A stretch of DNA of 64,000 nt from Rhizobiaceae bacterium (GTDB taxonomy: Bacteria > Pseudomonadota > Alphaproteobacteria > Rhizobiales > Rhizobiaceae): positions 124,001 through 188,000 of the forward strand of contig JACVCH010000001.1 in the NCBI GenBank assembly GCA_016742175.1, read 5' to 3'. This document shows, in pieces, positions 53,194 through 63,037 of this stretch; the first letter of the stretch is position 1, and each line of letters begins with the position of its first letter. The notes beneath the pieces are model-generated. The model had not been told where the DNA came from. It saw only the letters and a program-made list of their open reading frames with translations, and made no database searches. Position numbers and translations under genes: made by a program.

Positions 53194-53277
53194 GGTGAAT
53201 GGTGAATAGTGAATGGTGAATGGTCTGAAAGGGAGTTGACGCCCTCCATTCACCATTCACCATTTTCCCATTCACCC
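53194..53277. repeat. GAATGGT tandem repeats arranged as an inverted pair
   Basis: GGTGAATGGTGAATAGTGAA and a further GTGAATGGT (53194-53224) face CCATTCACCATTCACCATT (53246 onward), so the transcript between phaA and phaB can form a long hairpin. The right arm overlaps the phaA stop codon. Similar short repeats are common between genes in Mesorhizobium-like bacteria. Confidence 0.65.
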
Positions 53278-54459
53278 GATGGCTTCCACGCACATCGCCA
53301 CGCCCATGCCGCCGCCGATGCAGAGCGTGGCGAGGCCCTTCTGGGCGCCGCGGCGCTTCATCTCGAAGACGAGCGTGTTGAAGACGCGGGCGCCCGAGGC
53401 GCCGATCGGGTGGCCGATGGCGATGGCGCCGCCATTGACGTTCACGATGTCCGGGTTCCAGCCCATGTCCTTGTTGACCGCGCAGGCCTGTGCGGCGAAG
53501 GCTTCGTTGGCTTCGACGAGGTCGAGGTCGGAGACCGACCAGCCGGCCTTTTCGAGCGCCTTGCGCGAGGCGGGAATGGGTCCGGTGCCCATGATCTGCG
53601 GGTCGACGCCGGCGGTCGCCCAGGAGACGATGCGGGCGAGCGGGGTGATGCCGCGGCGCTTCGCCTCCGCCTCGCTCATCAGGACGACGGCGGCGGCGCC
53701 GTCATTGATGCCGGACGCGTTGGCGGCGGTGACCGTGCCTTCCTTGTCGAAGGCGGGCTTCAGCTTCGCCATGGCGTCGATCGTCGCGCCGTGGCGGATG
53801 TATTCGTCCTGATCGACGACAGTGTCGCCCTTGCGGCCCTTGATCGTGACCGGGACGATCTCGTCCTTGAAGCGGCCCTCCTTCTGCGCGGCCTCTGCCT
53901 TGTTTTGCGAGGCGACGGCGAACTGGTCCTGCTCCTCGCGCGAAAGCTGCCACTGGCGCGCGACGTTCTCGGCGGTGTTGCCCATGTGGTAGCCGTTGAA
54001 GGCGTCCCACAGGCCGTCCTTGATCATGGTGTCGACCATCTTGTAGTCGCCCATCTTCACGCCGGCGCGCAGATGGGCGCAATGCGGCGAGAGCGACATG
54101 GATTCCTGGCCACCGGCGACGATGATCTTGGCGTCGCCCGTGGCGATCTGCTGCATCCCGAGCGCGATCGCCCGCAGGCCCGAGCCGCAGACCTGGTTGA
54201 GCGACCAGGCGGTCGTCTCCTTCGGCAGCCCGGCCTTCATCGACGCCTGGCGGACGGGGTTCTGGCCCTCGCCGGCCTGCAGGACCTGGCCCATGATCAC
54301 CTCGTCGACATCCTTCGGATCGACGCCGGCGCGCTCGAGCGCGCCCTTGATGGCGATGGCGCCGAGTTCGTGGGCGGGCGTGTTGGCGAATGCGCCGTTG
54401 AAGGAGCCGACGGGCGTGCGCGCGGCGCTCGCGACGACGATCGAATTCATCTCGGACAT
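53272..54459 (-). CDS. phaA: Acetyl-CoA acetyltransferase (beta-ketothiolase)
   Basis: 395 residues. The acyl-enzyme cysteine is C91 in NQVCGSG. Further signatures are [18 protein letters not shown] (His) and [11 protein letters not shown] (second Cys) near the C-terminus. It condenses two acetyl-CoA to acetoacetyl-CoA, the first step to polyhydroxybutyrate, feeding PhaB encoded next to it. Confidence 0.95.
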   Translation of the reverse strand: MSEMNSIVVASAARTPVGSFNGAFANTPAHELGAIAIKGALERAGVDPKDVDEVIMGQVLQAGEGQNPVRQASMKAGLPKETTAWSLNQVCGSGLRAIALGMQQIATGDAKIIVAGGQESMSLSPHCAHLRAGVKMGDYKMVDTMIKDGLWDAFNGYHMGNTAENVARQWQLSREEQDQFAVASQNKAEAAQKEGRFKDEIVPVTIKGRKGDTVVDQDEYIRHGATIDAMAKLKPAFDKEGTVTAANASGINDGAAAVVLMSEAEAKRRGITPLARIVSWATAGVDPQIMGTGPIPASRKALEKAGWSVSDLDLVEANEAFAAQACAVNKDMGWNPDIVNVNGGAIAIGHPIGASGARVFNTLVFEMKRRGAQKGLATLCIGGGMGVAMCVEAIG

Positions 54460-54655
54460 GTCGGGTTACTCCGGGTCAGTGAGGGGAACGCGAAAATGCG
54501 CTTTGACGCATTTCTTGCCGTTTCGGCGCGCCCAAGTCAAACCGGGGATGGGTTTACGTGCGCTGCACAAAGCGCTTTCAATTGCCCGCCTTTTGCGCAT
54601 ATCCTCAAAGCTTGCCGAGCGGAAACAGTCGGTTAAATCACTGGGAGCCAGCTAC

Positions 54656-55264
54656 ATGCCCGCAAAGAACGATCCGGTGGCCATCAAGAAATACGCCAAC
54701 CGCCGTCTCTACAATACGGGCACGAGCACTTACGTGACGCTCGAAGACCTTGCCGAAATGGTCAAGCGCGGCGAGGACTTTACCGTACAGGACGCGAAGT
54801 CCGGCGACGACATCACGCATTCGGTGCTGACGCAGATCATCTTCGAGCTGGAAAACCGCGACGGGCAGAACATGCTGCCGATCCCGTTCCTGCGCCAGCT
54901 CATCGCCTTTTACGGCGACCAGATGCAGATGGTGGTGCCGAGCTTCCTCGAGCAGTCGATGGTGGCCTTCGCCAAGGAGCAGGAGCGCTTTCGCCAGCAG
55001 ATGAAGGACGCGATGGGCAAGACGCCCATGGGCATGATGCCGATGGCCGCCGCGCCCTTGAAAGCGATGGAGGAACAGGCGCGGCGCAATGCCGAGATGT
55101 TCCAGAACGCCATGCGCATGTTCACGCCGTTTCCGATGCCGGGGACCGGCGGCGAGGCGGCCAAGGGCGAGGACGAGCCCGACGCGCCCAAGGGCGACGA
55201 CCTTTCCGAACTGAAGGAACAGATCGCCGCAATGCAGCGCAAGCTCGACCAGATGGGGCGGTAG
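54656..55264 (+). CDS. phaR: Polyhydroxyalkanoate synthesis repressor
   Basis: 202 residues. The PHB/PHA accumulation regulator DNA-binding domain (about 7-70) has IKKYANRRLYNTGTSTYVTL and EDLAEMVKRGEDFTVQDAKS. A second domain reads HSVLTQIIFELENRDGQNML, and a helical tail follows. PhaR senses the polymer and represses phasin and related genes. It is divergent from phaA. The ATG follows GGGAGCCAGCTAC. Confidence 0.94.
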   Translation: MPAKNDPVAIKKYANRRLYNTGTSTYVTLEDLAEMVKRGEDFTVQDAKSGDDITHSVLTQIIFELENRDGQNMLPIPFLRQLIAFYGDQMQMVVPSFLEQSMVAFAKEQERFRQQMKDAMGKTPMGMMPMAAAPLKAMEEQARRNAEMFQNAMRMFTPFPMPGTGGEAAKGEDEPDAPKGDDLSELKEQIAAMQRKLDQMGR

Positions 55265-55274
55265 ACAGGCTTTC

Positions 55275-56516
55275 CTAGGCCCGCGCGGCCTTGGCCGGCG
55301 CAGCGCGGTAGCGTTCGACCAGGGCGACCATCCGCTCGACGGCCGCGACGGCGGCAGCATGGTCCTGCGAGAAGTTCAGCCGGACGCTTTGCGCCGTATG
55401 GGGGCTGAACTCGGTGCCGGGCGTGACGATGACGCCAGCCTGCAGGCGCAGGATCGTGACGAAATCCTTCGGCTCGACCGCCAATTTGGGAAAATGCGGG
55501 AACAGGTAGCTGCCGGCCTGCGGCGTGCGGGCGAAGACGCCGTCGCCGGCGCGCAGGACGCGCAGGAGGTCGTCGCGGATCGCCTCGTGGCGGCGGATGC
55601 GCTCCTCCATCCAGCCTTCCGGTTCGGCGAACCAGGTGCGCAGCACGGCCTGGCTGTAGCCGGCCGCGCGCAGGCTGACGATCGCCTGCAGCTTTTCCAT
55701 CCGCGCGATGATGGCCGGCGCGCCGCAGGCGACGCCGAGGCGGAAGCCGGACAGCGATTCCGTCTTCGACGGCCCCATGATGGTGACCACATTGTCCCGG
55801 TTGCGCGCGACGGCGGCCATGTGCGTATACGTCACGCCGGAATAGCGCAGGCGCGAATAGAGCTGGTCGACGATCAGCGTGACGCCGTAGCGGTCGGCGA
55901 GCGCTGCGATGCGCTCGATCTCGGCCGGCGAGTAGACGACGCCGGCGGGGTTGCTCGGGTTGGAGAACAGGAACACCTTCACGCCGCCGCGGAAGGCTGA
56001 TTCCAGCCCGTCGAGGTCGAGCCCCGCGCGCGTTTCGTCGGCATTGACGTAGTCGAGCTGGACCGGGACCATTTCGCCGTCGAAGAACTCGACCAGCTTG
56101 CGATTGGCGAAATAGTCCGGCTGGACGATGGCGACCTTGTCGCCGCGGCCGACCGTTGCGCCCATGGCGAGGAACAGCGCGCCCTGCGTGCCGGGGGTGA
56201 CGATCAGCCCGTCCGACGGGTCGACCGGGGCGCCGATGAAGCGCGCCATGCGTTCGGCCACGAGGCGGCGGATCTCGTTGTCGCCGCGATACTCGGTATA
56301 GGCCTGGCGTCCGCCCTTGGCGTAGCCTTCGCCAAAGGCCTCGTATGCGCCCGGCGTCGGCTCGTGCGCATCGACGTCGCCATGCGAGAAATCGACGACG
56401 CGCCCGTCGAGCCGGTCGCCGATCATCAGGCTCTCGATGTCGCCGGTGCGCTGGCGCACCTCCTGGCCGGGGGCGTTGTCGGTGCCCAGGCGGGCGAACT
56501 TGGCGTCGAGCGACAT
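55275..56516 (-). CDS. PLP-dependent aminotransferase, class I/II
   Basis: 413 residues with the fold-type I pattern. GTQGALFLAM begins the cofactor loop, FSNPSNPAGVVYSPAEIERI holds the NP motif, and the PLP-binding lysine lies in MGPSKTESLSGFRLG near 252. It ends in a Lys/Ala-rich tail. The amino-acid substrate cannot be told. It is divergent from a LysR gene across 102 bases, so that regulator is its likely controller. Confidence 0.88.
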   Translation of the reverse strand: MSLDAKFARLGTDNAPGQEVRQRTGDIESLMIGDRLDGRVVDFSHGDVDAHEPTPGAYEAFGEGYAKGGRQAYTEYRGDNEIRRLVAERMARFIGAPVDPSDGLIVTPGTQGALFLAMGATVGRGDKVAIVQPDYFANRKLVEFFDGEMVPVQLDYVNADETRAGLDLDGLESAFRGGVKVFLFSNPSNPAGVVYSPAEIERIAALADRYGVTLIVDQLYSRLRYSGVTYTHMAAVARNRDNVVTIMGPSKTESLSGFRLGVACGAPAIIARMEKLQAIVSLRAAGYSQAVLRTWFAEPEGWMEERIRRHEAIRDDLLRVLRAGDGVFARTPQAGSYLFPHFPKLAVEPKDFVTILRLQAGVIVTPGTEFSPHTAQSVRLNFSQDHAAAVAAVERMVALVERYRAAPAKAARA

Positions 56517-56602
56517 GGTCTATCCTGTGGTGGTACGGGCGTGAGCGGGCAATCTATCCGATCCGACACCACGCGATACCTATCTTTTCCTTCATTCAGA
56601 CG

Positions 56603-56620
56603 ATAGAATATCTATTCTAT
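56603..56620. promoter_or_regulatory. Perfect palindrome overlapping the lysR start codon
   Basis: ATAGAATA-TC-TATTCTAT has 8-bp perfect arms, and its last two bases are the first two of the ATG at 56619. LysR proteins bind interrupted palindromes, so this is a good candidate autoregulatory operator. It leaves no room for a normal ribosome site. Confidence 0.55.
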
Positions 56621-57503
56621 GGACACCCGCTTTCTGGAAAGCTTTCTGGTGGTCGCCGAATGCGGCTCGTTCGCACAGGCGGCTCGCCGGCTCAATCTCA
56701 CGCCCGCCGCCCTGTCGCAGCGCATGCAGGCACTCGAAGCGGCGCTCGGCCATCCGCTGGTAGCGCGGGTGGGACGAACCGTGCGCCCGACGGCGGCCGG
56801 GCTTGCGATCCTGCCGCAGGTGCGGACGCTTCTGGAAGACACGCGCGCCCTGCGCCTCGCCGTCACCGGGGGCGAGCCCTCCGGCCCGATCCGGATCGGC
56901 GCGACGGCGAGCGCGATGACCGGCATGATCCCCGACATCCTCGCGGGAATGCGTGCGGATTTTTCCAAGGTGGAGTTCTATATCCGCCCCGGCTCCTCGT
57001 CGGAACTCTACCAGGCGCTTCTGGCGCGCGATCTCGACGTCGCGCTTCTGGTCCATCCGCAGTTCGACCTGCCGAAGACGCTGGGCTGGCAGACGCTGCG
57101 CGAAGAGCGGCTGCTCCTGATCACGCCCGAAGGCACGGATCTGAGCGACCCGCACCGCGCCATCACCGTGCACCCGTTCATCCGCTACGACCGCAACCAG
57201 TGGGGCGGTCAGATCGTCGACAAATATCTCGCCGACAACGGCCTGCGGGTCGCCGAATGGCTCGAACTCGACGCGCTCGACGCCATCGTGACGCTTGTCG
57301 ATCGCGGCATGGGCGTGGCGATCATCCCCGACTGGGCGCCGCCGTGGCCGGCGGGACTGAAGCTCGCGCGGCATCTCCTGTCGCCGAGCTACGGCCGGCG
57401 CACCGGCGCGATGTGGAGCCTCTCCAGCGCAGCGATCGCAAATGTGCGCGCCTTCGTCGACTGCGCCGCGCTCGTGCAGCAGGCGCCTTCAATTCGGCGC
57501 TGA
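56619..57503 (+). CDS. LysR-family transcriptional regulator
   Basis: 294 residues. The N-terminal winged helix is MDTRFLESFLVVAECGSFAQ, followed by AARRLNLTPAALSQRMQALE. A periplasmic-binding-like effector domain (about 90-290) follows. The start is the family start, yet no Shine-Dalgarno sequence is visible and a palindrome overlaps the ATG; the mRNA may be leaderless or weakly translated. It is placed between the divergent aminotransferase and the hydantoinase operon, either of which it could regulate. Confidence 0.9.
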   Translation: MDTRFLESFLVVAECGSFAQAARRLNLTPAALSQRMQALEAALGHPLVARVGRTVRPTAAGLAILPQVRTLLEDTRALRLAVTGGEPSGPIRIGATASAMTGMIPDILAGMRADFSKVEFYIRPGSSSELYQALLARDLDVALLVHPQFDLPKTLGWQTLREERLLLITPEGTDLSDPHRAITVHPFIRYDRNQWGGQIVDKYLADNGLRVAEWLELDALDAIVTLVDRGMGVAIIPDWAPPWPAGLKLARHLLSPSYGRRTGAMWSLSSAAIANVRAFVDCAALVQQAPSIRR

Positions 57504-57694
57504 AGCACTTCTTTCCGTTCGTTTCCAAGGCTCGCTTACGCATCGTCCGCGGGCTTTTCCTGCTGTCGTGACCGATGAATCCGTTGGCTGGCGAATCTGA
57601 TTTGACATTCAGCATCCATTTTGCATACTGAAATGGATTACGGAGCGGAAGCCTCCGCATGGCGGGTTCGTCGTCACAGATCGAGGGATTGCAG

Positions 57695-59743
57695 ATGGGA
57701 GATTGGGTGGTCGGCGTCGATGTCGGTGGAACCTTCACCGATTTTGCCGCGCGGCAATTGTCCACGGGACATGCCGTCCTGCACAAGCGTCCCTCGACGC
57801 CGCACGATCCCTCCGAGGCGATCCTGAACGGGCTGCAGGAATTGCAGAAGAAGGCCGGCATCGCCGGCGAGGACATTGCCCGCTTCGCCCATGGAACCAC
57901 CGTCGCCACCAACGCGCTCCTTCAGCGCAAGGGCCCGAAAACCGGGCTGGTCACGACGCGAGGGTTCCGCGACCTCCTCGAAATCGGGCGGCAGGTGCGG
58001 CCGGCGATCTACGATCTCCAGCGCGACGCTCCGCCGCCGCTGGTCGAGCGGGCGAACCGGCTCGAGGTCGCCGAGCGAATCGGGCCGGAGGGCAAGGCGA
58101 TCGTCGAGCTGACCGACGCCGAAGTCGACGCGGTCGTCGCGCAGCTCGGGAATCTCGACGATGTCGAGGCCGTCGCCGTCTGCCTGATCTTCTCCTTCCT
58201 CAATCCCGACCATGAGGCGCGGATCGCGGCCGCGCTGCGCAAGGCCTATCCGCACCTCTACGTCTCGATCTCGAGCGAGGTGCATCCCGAGTTCCGTGAA
58301 TATGAGCGCTTCTCGACCGCGGTGATCAACGCGTTCCTTCAGCCCGAGGTCAGCCGCTACATGGACCGGCTGGGCGAAGCCATCCGAAAGGCCGCGCCCA
58401 ACGCCGCCATCGGCATCTTCCAGTCGGCGGGCGGGCTGATGTCGATCGACCTCGCATCGCGCTTTCCGGTGCGCACCGCGCTTTCCGGTCCCGCGGCCGG
58501 CGCGGTCGGCGCGCAGGCGGCGGCGGCGCTGTCGGGGATCGAAAACATCATCACGCTCGACATCGGCGGCACCAGCACCGACGTCGCGCTCATCCAGGGC
58601 GGCAAGGTCGGCACCTCGAACCTGCGCGACATCGCCGGCTTTCGCATCCGCCTGCCCACGGTCGACATCCACACGGTGGGGGCGGGCGGCGGTTCGATCG
58701 CGCATCTGGGTCCCGACGGGCTGCTCAAGGTCGGCCCCATGAGCGCCGGCGCCGTGCCCGGTCCCGCCTGCTATGGCCGCGGCGGCGACAAGCCGACCGT
58801 CTCGGATGCGAATGTCGTGCTCGGCCGCCTGCCGGCGCGCCTTGCCGACGGCTTCAGGATCGACGCCGACCTCGCCAAGGCCGCGATCGGCCGGATCGCA
58901 GGGCCGCTGGGCCTGTCGCCCGAAAAGGCGGCGCACGGCATCGTCAGCGTCGCGGCCTCCAACATGGCGCGCGCCATCCGCGCCGTCTCGATCGAAAAGG
59001 GGCAGGACCCGCGCGACTATACGCTGATGTGCTTCGGCGGCGCGGGCGGGCTGCATGCGGCCGATGTCGCCGACATCCTCGCCATGCGCCGCATCCTGGT
59101 TCCGCGCGCGCCGGGCATCCTGTGCGCCGAGGGCCTGATCGTTTCGGACCTGCAGGAAAACTACGTCGCAAGCTGCCGCACGAGGCTCGACGGCGACCTG
59201 TCGATGATCGCGGAGACGATCGCGCGGCTGAGCGCGCAGGCCGAGGACTGGCTGGCGCAGGAAGACCCCTACATCGTCGAGCGCAGCCAGACCGTCATTC
59301 TCGACCTGCGCTATGTCGGCCAGAACTACGAGCTGCCGGTCGAGCTCGGCACCGGCCGCCATGCGCCGGACCTGCCGCCGGTCGAGGCGCTGAAGGAGGC
59401 GTTCTTCAGGCAGCACGAGATCGCCTACGGCCATTTCAACCCGGACGCCGGCGTGGAAGCGGTCAATGTGCGCATTCGCGCGTCGATGAATTTTTCCCGG
59501 CGGGACACCGACGTGCGCCGTCCCGACAGCGCTGCGCAGCCCGCCTCGGTCGACGCGATCTGGTTCGAGACGACAGGCGTCGTGGCGACGCCGGTCTATC
59601 TCCGGGACGACCTGCCCGAAGGCGCCTCGCTCGCCGGGCCGGCGCTGATCACGCAGTTCGACACCACCACGCTCGTGCCGCCCGGCTGGACCGTCCGGGT
59701 CGACGCCGCAATGAACCTGATCATGGACCGCACCGATGACTGA
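57695..59743 (+). CDS. Hydantoinase/5-oxoprolinase A subunit
   Basis: 682 residues from the ATG at 57695 (GAGGG upstream; an ATG at 57659 is possible). The N-terminal Hydant_A_N domain begins VVGVDVGGTFTDFAARQ, and a second ATPase-like block reads ITLDIGGTSTDVALIQGG. Then come VGAGGGSIA and a CYGRGGDKPTVSDANVVLG segment. This is the HyuA family, which hydrolyses cyclic amides such as hydantoins or 5-oxoproline with ATP. It overlaps the B subunit by 8 bases. Confidence 0.92.
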   Translation: MGDWVVGVDVGGTFTDFAARQLSTGHAVLHKRPSTPHDPSEAILNGLQELQKKAGIAGEDIARFAHGTTVATNALLQRKGPKTGLVTTRGFRDLLEIGRQVRPAIYDLQRDAPPPLVERANRLEVAERIGPEGKAIVELTDAEVDAVVAQLGNLDDVEAVAVCLIFSFLNPDHEARIAAALRKAYPHLYVSISSEVHPEFREYERFSTAVINAFLQPEVSRYMDRLGEAIRKAAPNAAIGIFQSAGGLMSIDLASRFPVRTALSGPAAGAVGAQAAAALSGIENIITLDIGGTSTDVALIQGGKVGTSNLRDIAGFRIRLPTVDIHTVGAGGGSIAHLGPDGLLKVGPMSAGAVPGPACYGRGGDKPTVSDANVVLGRLPARLADGFRIDADLAKAAIGRIAGPLGLSPEKAAHGIVSVAASNMARAIRAVSIEKGQDPRDYTLMCFGGAGGLHAADVADILAMRRILVPRAPGILCAEGLIVSDLQENYVASCRTRLDGDLSMIAETIARLSAQAEDWLAQEDPYIVERSQTVILDLRYVGQNYELPVELGTGRHAPDLPPVEALKEAFFRQHEIAYGHFNPDAGVEAVNVRIRASMNFSRRDTDVRRPDSAAQPASVDAIWFETTGVVATPVYLRDDLPEGASLAGPALITQFDTTTLVPPGWTVRVDAAMNLIMDRTDD

Positions 59744-61424
59744 AGCCGTCTCACTCGATCCGATCACGATCGAAATAAGCTGGAACAGCCTGCGCTCGGT
59801 CGCCGACGAGTGCTTTTTGACGCTGATGCGCAGCGCGTTCTCGACCAACATCAAGGAGCGCCACGACCACTCGACCGCCATCGCCGACCGCACCGGCCGG
59901 CTGATCGTGCAGGCGGAGAACGCGCTGCCGATCCACCTGGCCTCGATGTCGGGCCTGATCGGGCTCATCCTCGAACAGTACAAGGACAGCGTCGCGCCGG
60001 GCGACATCTTCATCGCCAACGACCCCCACGTGGCCGGCGGCTCGCACCTGCCGGACATCAACATGGCAATGCCGGTCTTCGACGGCGAACGGCTCCTCGG
60101 CTTCGTCGCCAACATCGTGCACCACGCCGATGTCGGCGGCGCGTCGGTCGGCTCCATGTCGGGCGGGCTCAACGAGATCTACAAGGAAGGCCTGCGCATT
60201 CCGATCCTGCGCTTGTTCCGCAAGGGCGAGCTCAACGGCGACATCATGCGCTTCATGCTGCTGAACATGCGCCTGCCCGACGAGCGCCTGGGCGACCTGA
60301 ACGCCCAGATCGCCGCCGTGAAGCTTGGGACGAAGCGCCTCGGCGAGATCGTCGCGCGCCACGGCGCCGACCATCTCGTCGCGCTGTGCGACGAGATCGT
60401 CAGCCGCACCAATCTGCGCATGCGCAAGGCGATCTCGGGCGTGCCGGACGGCGACTACAGCTTCGAGGACGTCATGGACGATGACGGGCTCGGCACCGAG
60501 GACGTCAGGATCGCGCTCACGGCCCGCAAGCGCGGCGAGAAGGTGATCTTCGACTTCACCGGCACCTCGTCGCAGGTGGCGGGCAATTTCAACATGACGC
60601 TCAACACGACGAAATCGGCCGTCTGCTACGCGCTGAAGGCGCTGCTCGACCCGGAAGTGCCGAACAACCAGGGCATTTTCGACGCGATCGAGATCAGGGC
60701 CGAGCATGGCAGCTTCGTCAACTGCGTGCATCCGGCGGGCGTGGCCATGCGAGCGAATTCGTGCCAGCGTGTGGTCGACGTGGTGCTCGGCGCGTTCGCC
60801 GATGCGCTGCCCGACCGGGTCGTCGCGGCCGCCAACGGCGCCAACACCAGCGCCGTCTTCGCCGGCCGCGATCCCCGAACCGGCGCGCCCTACGTCTATC
60901 TGGAAACGCTCGGCGGCGGGGCCGGCGGGCGGGCGACCAAGGACGGCAAGGACGGCGTCCAGGTCCACATCACCAACACCGCCAATCTGCCGGTCGAGGC
61001 GATCGAGCTCGAATATCCGCTGCGCGTGGAGGAATACGCGCTGATCCCCAATTCGGGCGGCGCAGGCCGGCACCGCGGTGGCCTCGGCATCCGGCGCTCG
61101 ATCCGTCCGGTCGGCCATCTTTGCGAGTTCAACGGCGTCGGCGAACGCTTTCGCCACCAGCCGTGGGGCATCTTCGGCGGCAAGGCCGGCGCGGCGGGGC
61201 AGTTCTACCTCCAGAACGACGACGGCTCGCGCAAGAACCTGCCGTCGAAGATCGCCGGCGTGTTCGTCAGGCAGGAGACGGTCGTCGTGATCGAGACGCC
61301 GGGCGCGGGCGGCTATGGCGAGCCCGCCGAGCGCTCGACCGAAGCCATGCGCGACGACCTGGCTTCGGGCAAGTTCACGGAACGCTTCATCGCCGAAAAC
61401 TACGTGCCCGTGAAGGTCGCGTAG
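59736..61424 (+). CDS. Hydantoinase/5-oxoprolinase B subunit
   Basis: 562 residues of the HyuB family: SVADECFLTLMRSAFSTNIK near the start, DIFIANDPHVAGGSHLPDIN, GGAGGRATKDGKDGVQVHIT and SIRPVGHLCEFNGVGERFRH. It works with the A subunit. Being followed 45 bases later by a TRAP transporter suggests the substrate is imported, perhaps a hydantoin, oxoproline or similar lactam. The exact substrate is unknown. Confidence 0.92.
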   Translation: MTEAVSLDPITIEISWNSLRSVADECFLTLMRSAFSTNIKERHDHSTAIADRTGRLIVQAENALPIHLASMSGLIGLILEQYKDSVAPGDIFIANDPHVAGGSHLPDINMAMPVFDGERLLGFVANIVHHADVGGASVGSMSGGLNEIYKEGLRIPILRLFRKGELNGDIMRFMLLNMRLPDERLGDLNAQIAAVKLGTKRLGEIVARHGADHLVALCDEIVSRTNLRMRKAISGVPDGDYSFEDVMDDDGLGTEDVRIALTARKRGEKVIFDFTGTSSQVAGNFNMTLNTTKSAVCYALKALLDPEVPNNQGIFDAIEIRAEHGSFVNCVHPAGVAMRANSCQRVVDVVLGAFADALPDRVVAAANGANTSAVFAGRDPRTGAPYVYLETLGGGAGGRATKDGKDGVQVHITNTANLPVEAIELEYPLRVEEYALIPNSGGAGRHRGGLGIRRSIRPVGHLCEFNGVGERFRHQPWGIFGGKAGAAGQFYLQNDDGSRKNLPSKIAGVFVRQETVVVIETPGAGGYGEPAERSTEAMRDDLASGKFTERFIAENYVPVKVA

Positions 61425-61468
61425 CCATCAAGTCCAGCCAACCGCAAACCAGAAGAGAGGGAACCGAC

Positions 61469-62458
61469 ATGCGAAACACGATCCTGGGCGCGGCCATCGC
61501 GCTCACCGCCTTCACGAGCGCCGCCCTGGCCCAGACCTATTCCTGGAACCTCGCCAACGAGTATGGCGAATCGACCATCATGGGCGGGGCCGACAAGGTC
61601 TTCATCGACGCGGTGAGCGAGGCGTCCGGCGGCGACATCGCGATCACCGGCCATTATGGCGGCTCGATCGGCTACAAGTCGGTCGACCAGTTCGACGCCG
61701 TCGGCGACGGCGCGCTCGAAATGGCCGACACGGTCGCGACGTCGCTGTCGGGCATCGAACCGCTGTTCCTGCTCTCCTCGCTGCCCTTCATCGCCGGCAC
61801 CAATGCGGACGCGAAGCTTCTGTGGGAAGTGGCGCGGCCGCACTACGAAAAGGTCTTCGAAGAGCACAACCAGGTGCTGCTGTGGGCGACGCCGTGGCCG
61901 CCGTCCGGCATCTGGGCGAACAAGCCGGTGACCTCCAAGGACGACATGGCCGAATTGAAGATCCGCGGCTGGGACGCGAGCGGCGTCAAGACGATGTCGA
62001 ATGCCGGCTCGACGGCGGTGCAGATAAGCTGGGCCGATACAGTGCCGCAGCTTGCGGCGGGCAGCATCAACTCCGTGCTGACCTCGGCCGATGGCGGCGC
62101 TAGCTCCAAGTTCTGGGAGTTCCTCGATCACTTCACCGCCGTGAACTATTCGATGGCCCTGAACATGACGCACATGAACAAGGACATCTACGACAGCCTG
62201 ACGCCCGAAGAGCAGCAGATCATCCGCGACGCCGCCGACAAGGCGAGCGAGGCGGCATGGGCGGACCTCGAAGTCCGGGTCGAGCAGAACTTCAAGGACA
62301 TGTCGCAGAACGGCGTGACCATCGTCACCGACGTTCCGCCGGAATTCCTCGAATTCCTGAAGCAGTCCGGACAGGCGGTCTACGACGAATGGCTGCAGTC
62401 CGTCGGGCCGGTCGGCCAGGAAATCCTCGACGAGTACGCGACCAAGCGCGGCTCATAA
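61469..62458 (+). CDS. TRAP transporter substrate-binding protein (DctP family)
   Basis: 329 residues with a signal peptide ending in AALA. The TRAP binding-protein features are WNLANEYGESTIMGGADKVF, MADTVATSLSGIEPLFLLSS and the long DMAELKIRGWDASGVKTMSN stretch with the arginine that usually binds a carboxylate ligand. AGAGAGGGAACC precedes the ATG. It is the first gene of a TRAP set and follows the hydantoinase pair on the same strand. Confidence 0.92.
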   Translation: MRNTILGAAIALTAFTSAALAQTYSWNLANEYGESTIMGGADKVFIDAVSEASGGDIAITGHYGGSIGYKSVDQFDAVGDGALEMADTVATSLSGIEPLFLLSSLPFIAGTNADAKLLWEVARPHYEKVFEEHNQVLLWATPWPPSGIWANKPVTSKDDMAELKIRGWDASGVKTMSNAGSTAVQISWADTVPQLAAGSINSVLTSADGGASSKFWEFLDHFTAVNYSMALNMTHMNKDIYDSLTPEEQQIIRDAADKASEAAWADLEVRVEQNFKDMSQNGVTIVTDVPPEFLEFLKQSGQAVYDEWLQSVGPVGQEILDEYATKRGS

Positions 62459-62518
62459 CGAGGCCGGCGCGCATGAAGATGCGCGCCCCCTTTTCCTCCG
62501 GAACCTGAGGTCACAGCC

Positions 62519-63034
62519 ATGCTGTCGCGTGCGGTCGTTCGCGTGTCGGAAATATGCTCCGGGGCCGGGATGGCGATCGCCTGCGCCCTCCTGGTCTACA
62601 TCGTCGTCCACATCATCCTCGAGATCGTCCTGCGCAATTTCTTCGCAAGCTCGACCAACTCGATGGCCGATTTCGTCGGCTATGCGACGGGGGCGATGAC
62701 CTTCCTGGCGCTGGGCCACACCTTCGTCAGCCGCAAGCATGTGCGGGTGAGCCTCATCCGCCGCTTTCTCAAGGGCAACGGGGCAATCGCCATCGAACTG
62801 TTCTGCATCGCGGCCACCTTCGCGATCTTCGCCTTCATGGCGCGCTATGTCTGGCTGATCCTGGCGCGCGACTATTTGCGCGGCTCGGTCAGTCCCGGCC
62901 TCGTTCCCACGCCAACCTGGTATATCGCCGCGGCCATATTCGCAGGTCTCCTGATCTTCCTGATCCAGCTCCTGGCCTCGGCGATCGACACCGTCATGAA
63001 CGGTGTCCCCGAAGAGCAAGTCGAAGGGGAATAG
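62519..63034 (+). CDS. TRAP transporter small permease (DctQ family)
   Basis: 171 residues with four membrane helices and the DctQ pattern (IILEIVLRNFFASSTNSMAD and FLALGHTFVSRKHVRVSLI). It forms the permease with the large subunit encoded 3 bases downstream. Confidence 0.9.
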   Translation: MLSRAVVRVSEICSGAGMAIACALLVYIVVHIILEIVLRNFFASSTNSMADFVGYATGAMTFLALGHTFVSRKHVRVSLIRRFLKGNGAIAIELFCIAATFAIFAFMARYVWLILARDYLRGSVSPGLVPTPTWYIAAAIFAGLLIFLIQLLASAIDTVMNGVPEEQVEGE

Positions 63035-63037
63035 CCG

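Noticed and set aside
53194-53277. CRISPR-like array
   Set aside because: The repeats are 7-8 bases long without spacers; it is a short tandem/inverted repeat between phaA and phaB. No CRISPR array or cas gene was seen anywhere in the window.
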